Assembly (NCBI GenBank): GCA_933228895.1
Contig: OW121855.1
Coordinates: 36,098,698 to 36,162,697 of the forward strand
Direction: 5' to 3'
DNA from: Platycnemis pennipes
Taxonomy: Eukaryota > Arthropoda > Insecta > Odonata > Platycnemididae
DNA length: 64,000 bases
The position numbers and the translations under genes were made by a program. The notes beneath the pieces are model-generated. The model was not told where the DNA came from. It made no database searches and was given only the letters and a program-made list of their open reading frames with translations. Below, piece after piece: positions 1 through 12,200 of the stretch (its first letter is position 1; each line of letters begins with the position of its first letter).

Positions 1-141
1 AAATATCGTCTCATGCATTTATCCTTAACCAGGAAACCACTTGATTGTCAGTGATTACTTTCAGCTATAGTCCAATGCATTTTGGATAATTGTGGATTTA
101 AAAAATTTAAGATTCATATGCACATATATATTTTATTTCAG

Positions 142-260
142 GACGTAACCAGAAAAAAATTGGAAGAGAAGTTTTTGTCCTGGACAAATGCTTGGAAATT
201 CTATTTCCTGGACAAATAAAAAATAGTTTGAGCCCAGAATTGAGAGAAATTTTAACGAGA
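142..260 (+). CDS. FASTK-family exon (first in window)
   Basis: The acceptor TTTATTTCAG ends at 141 and the donor GTAAGT starts at 261. The exon begins with the last two bases of a codon and ends on a codon boundary. It encodes about 39 residues including [14 protein letters not shown], which fits the helical part before the RAP domain. Confidence 0.75.
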
Positions 261-3200
261 GTAAGTAGATTTGTTAATCCAGAGACTTGCAGTTCTGAAA
301 GTAGAACCAAGTAATAAGAGATATTTAGGAATAAATCCTTAAGATCATTAATCGTTCACAGCATTATTATTTTTGTGCCGACTGTGGTCAGTTTGCACCT
401 ATTTCATGTGTGTTTTTCTAAAGAACATAGAGATAGTCACAGCTATACATTCAGCCATTGGACTTAGCTCTACCACAGGGTCTCTAGAAGTCCCTTCTGG
501 AATGGCCAAACTGGAGTCTAGTTAGCTGTACCCTGGTGAAAGTACCCAGTCTGTGACTTAGCCAGTGATTAAGGATTTTCAGATCAAATGAAGCATGTCA
601 CTGGAAACTCACTGTACACTATACACTTTCACTAAATTTTAAAAACTTATTAAATGTCTGTTTTGAAGTGTCTTACTTCTCTCCTTTTGATTTAAAATAT
701 TAATTTGAGATTTTTAACAATTTCATCATACATTAAATTCTGTTACTGAGACAATCACTGGGCACCCAGTGTAGTAATCTATACACCTATCTCACTGGCT
801 AGGTTCCGGGAATCACTGGGTACAGTGAATTTCAATAATAGTAATAATAATAAGGAATAATTATTTATTGCTTGTTAAAATTATTGCCTTTTACATTTGG
901 CATGTCCTATACACCTGCCATATGTCTGGGGGGAGGGAGTTTTGTTAATATTTATGTGCATCATCGTAAAATGATATTTAGGTTAGTATTAACTAAAACA
1001 ATAGTTGAATTAGCATTCTCTTTTTGTGAAGACAATTCAACTATACTTTTCAGCCTAATAAGCAAAAATAAGTTTAAACCCTAAACCCCTCCCCCCCCTG
1101 TCGGTATGCCACTGCGTGTTTCATCTTAACTTGCTTTCATGATCATATTTTTTTGCGAAAAAGGTGGTAGGTACTTTAATGCTGAGAGAGGACTAAATGG
1201 GTTCTTGGCATTATGTCCTTTTCTAAACTTGCTTTTTCTTGGGTTGTATATTACTCCCCTTTCAGATACTTGGCATTAATCTTTGTGTGTTCCATGTCTC
1301 TACTGTTTTGGAAGGGATTTTTACATGTTCAGTTGGTGATTTCCTGACGAATTTGAATGTTAGCTATAGGTGATTTATATTGCCCAAAAATGTACTGAGA
1401 ACCCTCTCATAACCACAGCACTCTGCATGGATAGAGCAGAACAGATATAAATATGTATGAGTTTTCTGTGTGATTCTTCCCTTGTGTTGAGACTGCTCTT
1501 AGAGTTTGCTGGAGAAGTTCAGTAAAATGCTTTCAATATCTACTTCTTGACTCCCCTATTCTAATGAAAAAGTGCTCGCTTGGCGAAGAACCTTTTTTGC
1601 ATCACTTCCTCTGCCTTTTCAATTGCTTATAGTATTAAAATAAAGTTTTATTTTGCAGGAACTCCTAAGAAAGAGACCAAATTATGCTGGAGGGAAAAGG
1701 CATAGTGCTAGTGATCGTCTCCTGCTTGATATCTTTGAAAACATAAGATCATTATCTGGTAGTGAAGATGGAGCATATTTACACCATATTTTGCCACAAT
1801 ATGAGCGCCCAGGTAATGTGACTACTCTCTTATCGTTTGGTGAATGTAAATAGGTGTCACATCATCTCAGCTGCCTGTTACCCACATCCTTTTAGATCAT
1901 TATAAAGTGGTTAGGATAAGCTTTGATGAAGTATTCCTATTCAAATTAGCATTTTGTGGTCTATTTCTCCATTCCTATGCTATTTTTCTCTCCAAGTGGG
2001 CATATTTCTCATCCCTCTTCTCTTTTTCCCTCACCCAGCATTCTACCTTTGATAGCTAACTTCAGCATTCTCTTGCCCCTAAGTACTTGTTCCATCCATA
2101 ACTACTCTGCCTTCTCGTAACTTCTAACAACAATCTTATCTCTTCTCCTTCTATGTTCCACACCTTATGACAGAAAACAAGGGATATAATTACGTTTACC
2201 TCTAGCTAAGCTTCAGTGTATTTTCTGATGCAGATTTCATGTCATTTCACACTTTACCAGTGTGTATAGTATACCTAGGGCATTAGTTTAGTACAGTTAT
2301 CCCTTGTCAACCAGTTTCTTATACCACAGCCCTTGGTTATCCCCGGTCTACAGTTAGGGCACTACTTTTCTCAACTGTATTTCCCTTGCGTATGTGCAGT
2401 TCTGACCAATCTAATGCCTTTTTTCATAATACTCATGATTTTCACAAATGATTTTGTACACAGATACTCGCGCACCAGTGCTAAAATTAATGCATCAAGG
2501 AATTTAATTAGCCTTGAAAATATCATGTGACTTGACCAGAAATCGAACCCTGATCTCCCAGTTGCCGATTAGTAACACCAATAAGCCATCTTCCTTCAAG
2601 GCTAATTTTGAATCAATGGAATGCATTTATTAATGTATATTATTTTAGAAAAAATAAAATTACGTAAACGTTAACTCAAATTTAAGTGGAACATGACATC
2701 TTGCCCCTGATTTGCCCTACACTTCGTGGTTTACCAACTGTGGGGTATTTTGTCAACTGTGGGGTTTTTCAGGAACATAACCCCCATGGTTGACGAGGGA
2801 TACCTGTCATCAATTGTTGTTTATATGGTTTATTTCAGTAATAGACTGAGAGAAGAGTACAGTTTTTTAGCTTATCATTGTTCATTGCTCAAGTCATGTA
2901 GGTAGTTGAGTAGAATCCAGTGGTGAAGCTTTTTGGAGGGACATTACAATTGAAAGTTAACTTTAAAATTTGTGTCTTCAGCTGTTTTTGATGCATGTCT
3001 ATAGTGCAACTAGTGTCGGCAATAAAGCCAGCCTCAGGGAAACTAATGTAATGCGGTCTACTTGTGACTTTTACTAAAGTAGGATTGCAGATGTCTTAGC
3101 AGCTAAAACTGTTGGTATGTGTATACATATATAATGAACTGTAGAGGAAACAAAGTTGGAAGTTTACTGTCAATGTAGTTGAAGACAATTTATTCATAAT

Positions 3201-6200
3201 GAACTGTAAAGGAAACAAAGTTGGAAGTTTGCTGTCAATGTAGTTGAAGACAATTTATTTATGAGACACTCGAGCAAATGTACAATTGCTCTTTGTTAAC
3301 TTTAAACAGACCCATGTGTAAGAGATAATTTAGAAAATTCTGTTATCAAAATTATTTGGCTTAGAGACGACTGTTCACACCACTTTCACAACAGGACACA
3401 TTAAGTTTCAAAACCATTCATTTGTGAAGTATTATTTTTTTAATCAAATTTTGAAATTCAATAAATAAATTGATTCTATTTTATGCTATATACTATTTTT
3501 GGATGTGCATATTGATATCTTATGTCGACAGCTACTGATATTGCACTCATTTCTGATTGTAGACATAGTGTTTTGCATAGGGAAGAATGGAGAATTCCAA
3601 AGCATAGCATTGCCTGAACACAGTTATAAACCACTGCAGAACTGTCAAACAGATTCTGGACTTTGGCATGCAGTTGTAGTTGGTGGCCGAAATAGTTATG
3701 TGAAACCTGCCAACCAACCAAATGGCCCATTGCTGCATAAAATGCTCTTGATGGAGAAGCTTGGCTATAAGCTTATATTGGTAAGTCTCTACTATTTTGG
3801 TAAGGAACATTACAATGTGTAAAATACAGATAGGTTCTTGATAGCCCTAACTTAAGGCATGTTTGTCATTGGATGGACATATTTAGCATTTTATCCTTCT
3901 CAATTCTGTTTTGTCTCGCATTATTTCTGTCTTAAGCTCCGCCGTTAGACTAGGCATTGACTCCATCACAAGCAGCTCCTTCAGCCACATCATATGTTGC
4001 TCAGTGGATAGATTAATAAGTCAAAAATTGACTATACAAATATATTGTCTAGCCAAAATTTGATCGAATCCCGAATCGGGATCCTATTTTTTTATCGAAT
4101 CCGAATTCTAATCTTCCTCAATTACATTAAATTCAAATCTTCCTTTTATCTGTAATTTGTTTAATAATGCTTCCTTTCTTGTGAATTCTCTCATTAAACC
4201 CAATCGAAGCTGAATCTTATTTCTTAGTGTAAATAAAATAGGAATAATGGTCATATAGTCCCCACTCGATGAAATTAAGGACATGTTTGATGGCAAAAAA
4301 GAATGGGTAATTTCAAAAGTAAATCTAAGTTTAATTTTTCTTAAATAAAATTGAAAATTCAATGAAAACATTAAAAGTTTTTGTTTAGAAAATGCAGCAT
4401 TTCACTCTGTCAGGATCTAATCGATTTCTTTTTTATCTTCTAAATTTCCATCAGAACTGAAGGCTTTTTCTGAAAATACTGTTGCTGGAAGAAAGCAGGG
4501 GAACTTTTTTTTAGAATTTTCAAATTGGGGAATTTGAAAGAGTTCATATATGGACAAGAATTATATAGTTTTCAAAATGCTGCTTAAATATTTCCTACCA
4601 TGGTGTTTATGATTTAAATGATACAAATGATCAATTACAGTAAGTTCTTGACTTTGATACATGTACCTTATGCTGGCTCTACACGCTAGGATGAGTGGCC
4701 TGGATCAGCCGACTTAACGGCTGATCCCACCGTGTAGAGGCGTCACCATTGCTCAGCCGAGGGGTAGGCTCAGTAAGCCTCCGGACCCCAGTTTAAGTAA
4801 TACGCTTTGTTTTTGTTCGGATTAAACAACTCGTGTGGCATGAAAACGGGGTTGCTATTTAAAACTTTGATAAATAAGATTCTCAATCCAATGGAAGGAA
4901 ACGGGGAAAAAGTTTCGGAAAGTACCGAAGGTAATAGAAAGTGATAATATACCCGTAGAATTATCTCATTCTCTCAATAATCATCTATGCCAGTCATGTT
5001 GAGTGTTTACAATGTCATTTGTAAACTTTGGAACCAGATGGCGAAGCGTCGATTTAAGTGCTTCGTGTAGAAAGGAAGGTGGCTCAACGTTCAGGCTGAG
5101 CCAAATATGCTGAGCGCAGGCGGACGTGTAGAAGAGGCATTAGATAACTAACATGACTTTTATATATTTCCATTTATTAAAAGTTAATTTAACGTAACAA
5201 ACAATTTTGTTTATATAATTTTGTTGTGTTGTTTATGTGTAGTCAAGTGAGACGAATGTAATAAAACGAAGTGTTGAGTGTGTATAGACTGTGAAAGTAT
5301 AGTTTAATTACGAATTATTTAAGTGAAACAACGACAGGTTATGGGCCCAGGGCGCTCAGTGAAAAGTAAAAAAGAATTGAGAAGAGAAAAAATTTGTTAG
5401 AAAGTGCGGAAACGAAAGAATAGACGGCCGGCGAAAAATATAAAGGAAAGATCAAGATGGCGGACGGAGAGACGACGAAATATGGAATTGAAAAGCTAAA
5501 TACTACAAATTATTATTCTTGGTCCAAAGTAGCGAAAGCTGAATTAATAGAAAAGAATTGTTGGAATGCCATTGACCCTGGGTTTGATGAAGAACGAGTT
5601 GATGATTTAAATATCGATCAAGCACGACTGAATCACAAGGCCCTAGCATTCCTACTGAAACACGTATCTAAGGAATATATTGAAGATATTGGTGATAACG
5701 ACTTTGCAAAGGACGCTTGGGACATTCTAAAGGAAATCCATACATCTTTTACATTGACCAAATGCCTGAAGGTCATGAAGCAAATGATGAACGTACTGAA
5801 AACGCCGGAGAAAACGATGCATCAATATATGGCTGAGATACAAGGTTTGAACAGAGTGGTCCAAAGTGCAGGATACGGATTAGAGCTCAACGACAAGCAG
5901 CTGGCAGGCCTATTCCTGGCAGGTCTTCCCGATACCCACAGAGTCACCATTGCAATTCTGGGTGGCGACAGGGAGCTATCAACAAGAAAAGTTAAAGCTG
6001 TATTATTGCAAGAAGACGAGATGGCCTGTGACGAAAAAAAGGCGGTACACGGAGCGCTGACGTCTAATTTCAACCAAGGATGGAGAGGACAACGGGAAAG
6101 CTATCGCGGTTATCACCCAACCCAAACCAGGCCACCGATGGAGTAGAAAAATGGAAGCAATGATGATAGAAAGTGTTATAATTGTAATAAGTGGGGACAC

Positions 6201-9200
6201 ATTTCCAGAGATTGCCCTCGAAATCGAAAATGTTTCAATTGTGGAGAGAGTGGTCATTTCGCAAGAGATTGCACGGAAAATAGAGATAAAGATATTAAGA
6301 AAAAGGGGGAAGAAGATTATGAACCAAATCAGTATGTAGCGGCATGAAGACGATATCATGTATAAACGCAGTGAATTTGACGACTATGAGAATGAAAGAC
6401 AATGAGTGGATATTGGACAACGCATCGACTGACTACATTTGCAAGGACAAATCGGCATTTATTTCATTAAAACCAATAAAAGGCTACGTACATATGGGAA
6501 GGGGCAGTGTTGAAGTGGAAGGAACGGGAACGGTACGAGTAGAGTTAGCATCTAAGTGTGGTAACGTAATTTTGGGACTTTCGGCTGTTTTATATGTACC
6601 AGATTTCAATTATAACCTTATATCTTGCTCAAAGTTGGCGAAAAAGGGGATTTCATGCGAAACTTTTACTGATTTCTGTGTGGGAAGGTTCAAGGGAGAA
6701 GACATTTTTAAAGCTCCAGAGAGAGAGGGACTTTACATACTAGAAGCAATGTCGAACAAGGCCATGGTGTCGACAGGGTGTGTAGAATCAAAAAATGATA
6801 GAGATAGTGACAAAAATGGAATTTATAATGCAGTAGCGTTAAGTAGTGTAATGAAATGGCATAATAGACTTGGGCATTGGCATGAAGAGGGTATAAAGAA
6901 AATCCCGGTATTAGACATGAAAGGGAAATTAGATGACAGCTGTGACGTTTGTAATTTAGACAAGGCCGCTAGGAAGAAGGGCAAAAAGAAGCGCAGTAAG
7001 GACGATGATGATGAGGAGGACGTAGAGAAGATGCTGGCAGAGCTGGAGTTTGAGTACACGGGCGTGAGGAAGGATGAGGGGGAGAGTATCACGAAAGAAG
7101 GGGAGGCTGAGGAGAAGGAAGTGCCAAAGAAGAAGGGGAAGGAGGGGGCGGATGCCACGGCACCACCAAAGGAGGAATGGGCTAAGGGTGCCGAGGGGAC
7201 CATCAAGACGGCTGTGCAGAAGAAGGAGAAGAAAGATCGAGAAAAGCAGAAGAAGTTGGCCGTGAAGAAGCAGGAAGGGGTCAAGAAACCTGCAGGAGAG
7301 GGTCAGGAAGATGGAAAGAGCATGGTGGAAGAGGGTGCAGCAGCTGCAACAGCTAGAGCACCAGCATCCAAGGCTTCTGTGGAGAAGGCTGCAGCGGAGA
7401 AGGGGAAGGCGCCCTCGAGACAGAGGAGCAGAGCGCCAAGGCAGCAGAGGAGAAAGGGAAGGCTGAGGCGCCAAGGCAGCAGAGGAGAAAGTGAAGGCTG
7501 GGGGTGCTGCCGTGGACGAAGAGGAGAAGGAAGATGCGGCCAAAGAGGATGGCGATGGGGACGACAAGAAGAAGAAAAAGGGTGCCAAGGAGGCGAAAGA
7601 GGATGACAAGAAGAAGGGGCCTGGAAAGAAGACGATAGCAGCCATGCAGGAGGCTCTGAAGAAGATGAAGGAGGAGGAGGAGCGGTTGGCACGAGAGGAG
7701 GAGCACCTCAAGAGGCTGGAGGTGGCTGAGCAAACGCGGCTGGAGCGGTTGCGTTTGGAGCAAGAGAGGAAGTTGTTAGGAGGTTCTTTGGCTGGGGATA
7801 GTTTTGGAAAAGTTAAAATTTAGGGGGAGTAAAAACTTAATTAATTAAAGTGTTTTCTAAAAAGGTTATTAATTGTTGTGAGTCAAATTTAAAAAGTTCA
7901 AAATTGATTTGTTAAGGGGGAGTATTGAAAGTTAATTTAACGTAACAAACAATTTTGTTTATATAGTTTTGTTGTGTTGTTTATGTGTAGTCAAGTGAGA
8001 CGAATGTAATAAAACGAAGTGTTGAGTGTGTATAGACTGTGAAAGTATAGTTTAATTACGAATTATTTAAGTGAAACAACGACACCATTCTTTTTATGTA
8101 TTTCATTTTTGATGTTCATTTATTATTTAGTGTATTTACTTTTTGGTTTTTTATTGTTTTGTATTGAGTTAACACCATGGTTACCAGAGAGGAAAAACAG
8201 TGATTGGTAAGTGAGAGGCCATATTGATAGTAAGGGATAGATACTTACAAAAAAAAAAGTGTCAAGTGATATTGAAGTTTTTATTTAGATAATCGCATTG
8301 ATACATTAAATTGGTGACCGTGACAGGACATAAGAATAAGAAGATGACTGAAGTTAAGAAGATGAAAGTATTCTTCAAATATTTAACCATTGTTCAGCTG
8401 AAGGAACAACTTGATGGTGTTGGCCTCTCTATTAAGGGAACAGAGGCATATTTGTCTACGAGGCTGCAAAAGCATCTGAGAAACGAAAATAGAGATACTG
8501 ACAGCTTCTACATTGAGGTGGAGCAGCGGCTACCACCAGGAAATAAGGAGATGTAGGACCACCATCAGTCCCTCACCTTTCACTGGTGGGCATTTAGACC
8601 CAAAAGTGATGAAAGACTGCCTTCCAGAGTTTCATGGTCGACTGGACGAAAACCTAACAAACTTCATAAAAGGGTCACTCAGTTTGTTAGGTCGAACTAA
8701 CCTACCCACTGACATTTATGCGCAAGTAGTGACTCAACAGCTCAAGGGGCAAGCTGCTACTTGGTGGCAAAACTTGGAAGGTTTAAACCTGTGTTGGGAG
8801 GACTTCAAATGGGAATTCATCACACAGTTTGATTCCGAAGGGTGAAGAGTGCAGTGAAGGAGAAGCTATTCACAGACACCCAACCTACAGGCATGTGGGC
8901 GAGCACTTTCATTATTCAAAAATATCAACTGTTCAAGACACTGAACCCAGAAGAGTGTGAAGATAAGGCAATGCACGATATCATTGAATTGCTGCATGAT
9001 AAGATTAGGCTGTTAGTTAAAGTGTCCAAGCCCAAAACATTCGATGACCTGAGGACAGTTGTTAGCCAACTTGAAGAGGAACACGAAATCAAACCTTCAG
9101 GAGATCGTAATCCAGTTAGGAAATGTTTCTAGTGTGGGAAATTTGGACACTTGAAAAATAAGTGCCCTACATTGTCATTTCAAGGAAAACTAGGTGCAAT

Positions 9201-12200
9201 CCATTCTGAGGTGAGGGGGAATGGAAGCCGGGTAGTGGTTAATCCTCAAAGGAAAAATACTCCTATTAAGCCAGTGAATAATGAGAAATGGATTGGCCAG
9301 ATGGTTAGTGATGGAAACTATCCTCGCCCAGCTATTACTTAAAAATTGGGAACAAAACTTTTAAGGCTATTTGAGACAGGCTAGTAACTCCTCTGTCAAT
9401 AATAATGTAGCAGAGTTATTAATCCCTATGGTACCACATCATCTAGGACAGGTAAAAGGGGCTGTCGGTAAGGTAACCTACTTTGTGGATGGACAAACAC
9501 TCCTAGCAGCCAAGTGAGGATGTTGAAATAACCGTTGCTCTGATTAGAGATTTGATTCCTGGGATTATATTGGGCCATGATTTCTTAGTTGCCTAAGATG
9601 TTACCTTGGACTATGCAGCCCAGGAAATATTCCTAGGCAAAAATAAACGTTTAAGAGTGACGTGGTGTGATGGTAGCAGTATGACTCAGGCCAAGGCTAA
9701 AGACCATGGAGTATACCTAGATGAGCTAGAGTTTGGACCTCTTCCACCGAATGAAGTAAATCACCTGAAAAATTTATTGAAAGAGTTTACAGAAGTCATT
9801 ACTAACGACATCGGTTTTACCACAACAGTAACACACAGTATCAAAAGCAGTGACTACTCTCCAATCAAACAACATCCATATCCATTAAACCCTGATAAGC
9901 GTAACTTTGTAAGAAGGAAAGTTCAGGAGATGGAAACAAGGAGACAAGGCCTTATTGAACGACGAAAGAAAAAATGGCAATTTTCCACAAGAATAAAGAT
10001 ATTTAATTTGACCGGTTTCGGTGTACAACACCATCGTCAGGTGACGATGGTGTTGTACACCGAAATAATTAAATATCTTTATTCTTGTGGAAAATTGCCA
10101 TTTTTTCTTTCGCTATGATATTCCACCAAATCAAGCCTGCCTTGTGGAAAATTGCCATTTTTTCTTTCGCTATGATATTCCACCAAATCAAGCCTGAAAC
10201 AACTACCTTTAGGCTTATTGAACCATCTACTTCCAGTTGGGCCTCACCAATAGTCCTACCAAAAAAGAAAAACGAGATTATAGATTGTGTTGACTTCCGC
10301 TGACTGAATGAAAAAAGTTAGTGATGCTTACCCCATGCCTGACCTGAAGGACCTGTTGAGGAAAGTAAATGGAGCCAAAATTTTCAGCACATTAGATCTT
10401 AATTCTGGATATTGGCAGGTGAAAATAGAAGAGAAATCCAGACACTTAACTGTATTCCCTACACCAAAGGGCTTATTTCAATTCATAGTCATGCCGTTCA
10501 GTTTAAAGAATGCCGCAGCAATATTTGCAAGGTGATGGATAAGGTGCTGTCAGGGTACATTGCAGATTTCTGCCAGGTATATTTGGATGATATTCTAATT
10601 TACTCTAAGAGTCTCCACGATGATTTCATACATCTGGCAAAAGTATTGGAGAGGCTGAAATTGCATGGGTTGACTTGTCAACTTGGCAATCGGCGACGAT
10701 TACAGAAAATGGCATCTTTTGAGAGGCCGTTAAGTTAACATAATACGAAAAAGCCGAGAGTAACACAAATTCAATCGCTCATTTTCTGAATATTTAAATC
10801 TAAAATAAATATAATTACCCAAAACTTTTTTTTGCTGTGACGGACAACAGGCGCCATCTATGGAGTAGATAATTACTACGAGTCGACTTACGTGGGAAGG
10901 TCAAACTACGCCGAAAAAAGATGTTGATGCTTGACTACATCAGACTTTTTCACCATCACAATGATCAAATATCACCTATGGAACTACGTAATGTCTTTAA
11001 CTGGAGTTGGCGTTCCGAACACTCATAGTTTGGCATCTACTCTTGTGCGTTTGGCAATGAGTCATGGGTCGTCACACAGTTGAATCTGCCGCAGCTACTG
11101 AAATGCGGAGAAACGCAAGCATGTCACCGGCCTAACTGAACATCCGTGTATTGCCGGATCCGTGTAACTCAGATCCGTGTAAGTTGAGGACTTAGTGAAG
11201 TTCTCTGCCTCTGGTACGTAGAATCCACACGACTGGTATTCAAATCTTTAATCCATTGATTCGATCGAATCTTTGCATTTGATCGAATCCTTTAACCATG
11301 GATTCAATCGAATCTCGAATTCACGGATTTGACCGAATCTTTGAATCCCTGCCCCTACCCTAATATTGTCCGTTGCATGCTTTTGTTGCCAGATAGTCTT
11401 GAATATGTTCAATTCAGTACAGAACCATGGACCTTATGACTTGCCAGATCAATGAGCAGGCTACCACACTACCAGGATTCCCATCTCGTCTGTTGCCAGC
11501 ACATTTTTGGTTACCTAAATCCACAACTCAAGAACTACATGCCAATTCCTTTCTATGTGCTTATCAGTAAATTCCGCATAATAATGTTCATATACTTCTT
11601 TAGTCTTAGTGTCGTAATTGATATGCACATTTGCCTACTTCTTTCCTTCTTAACTAAAATTCCTTTTGTATCACAGTTCTAATAGCTCTATCGACTCTTT
11701 CTACCCTCAGTTCCCCCACCAGTAATTTTTTATTTTGCTATAGTTATAAGAGTAATTAACTGTATGCTAAGGAAGTTTGTTAAATACAGTCAAGCCCATT
11801 TTATCAAACCCGTTTATAATGAAGTGAAGGCTATTCCCTCAAGGGGAAGGCTCAGAAGGCTCAAAGAGAGGATAGGAAATACTGGTCCACATGTAACGAA
11901 GTTCGGTTATTACGAAGTAAATATTCGGCCTCAACTTCGTTATAAATGGGCTTACCTGTAGTATGCAGTTATTTTTTACTAAGTACCCTCATAGAATTTT
12001 TTATAGCATTCATTAAATGAAGGAAGCTTATCCTCATCAAGGTTGGTTTAGAAATGCAATAAATCACATGGATGTGTCACGATATTTTATGTATACATGG
12101 AGTAAAAAATATTTTTCCATCTTATTTTGAGACCTTACAGAGTATGGGAAACTCATGGGAAGTTAACTCATGATTTCCTAGAAAGTTTTCTTATGCAAAT

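Larger units (their letters stand above)
5175..8084 (+). mobile_element. Chimeric Ty1/copia retrotransposon carrying an eIF5B-like insert
   Basis: A complete LTR element of 2910 bp. LTRs are at 5175-5336 and 7923-8084, each 162 bp, differing at two positions (5179/7927 and one A/G further in). Target duplications CCATT flank it (5170-5174 and 8085-8089). The primer site at 5337 reads GGTTATGGGCCCAG, as in Drosophila copia, which primes from an initiator-Met tRNA fragment. A purine tract AAGGGGGAG precedes the right LTR. Inside are gag with zinc knuckles, a protease and the pre-integrase zinc region, then an intronless block resembling eIF5B in place of integrase core, reverse transcriptase and RNase H. 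It must depend on another copia for enzymes. The near-identical LTRs imply a recent insertion. Confidence 0.9.
8090..10735 (+). pseudogene. Decayed Ty3/gypsy element: gag, protease, partial reverse transcriptase
   Basis: Gypsy-type Gag is read at 8575-9132 in two frames ([27 protein letters not shown]). One knuckle ([11 protein letters not shown]) is interrupted by TAG at 9130. Protease remnants follow at about 9420-9600 ([11 protein letters not shown]). Reverse transcriptase pieces run from 9606 to about 10700, including [25 protein letters not shown] and the catalytic [12 protein letters not shown]. Frameshifts, stops and a palindromic insertion at 9963-10112 break it. RNase H and integrase are missing, and no LTR pair was found. 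A TTGGTGACCGTGACAGG string at about 8310 may be the old primer site, with 8090-8305 an LTR remnant. Its left side abuts the copia chimera. Confidence 0.85.

Noticed and set aside
3476..3822. Overlapping frames on both strands at the RAP exon
   Set aside because: Only the + strand frame bounded by splice sites at 3563 and 3780 matches a RAP domain; the others are shadows.
6823..7763. Several long - strand open frames opposite the copia/eIF5B region
   Set aside because: They are mirror images of Lys/Glu-rich + strand codons, giving Ser/Leu/Phe-rich nonsense, and match no family.
8090..8310. Left LTR of the gypsy fossil
   Set aside because: A possible primer site lies at about 8310, but there is no matching right LTR, so I mention it only as a possibility within the gypsy entry.
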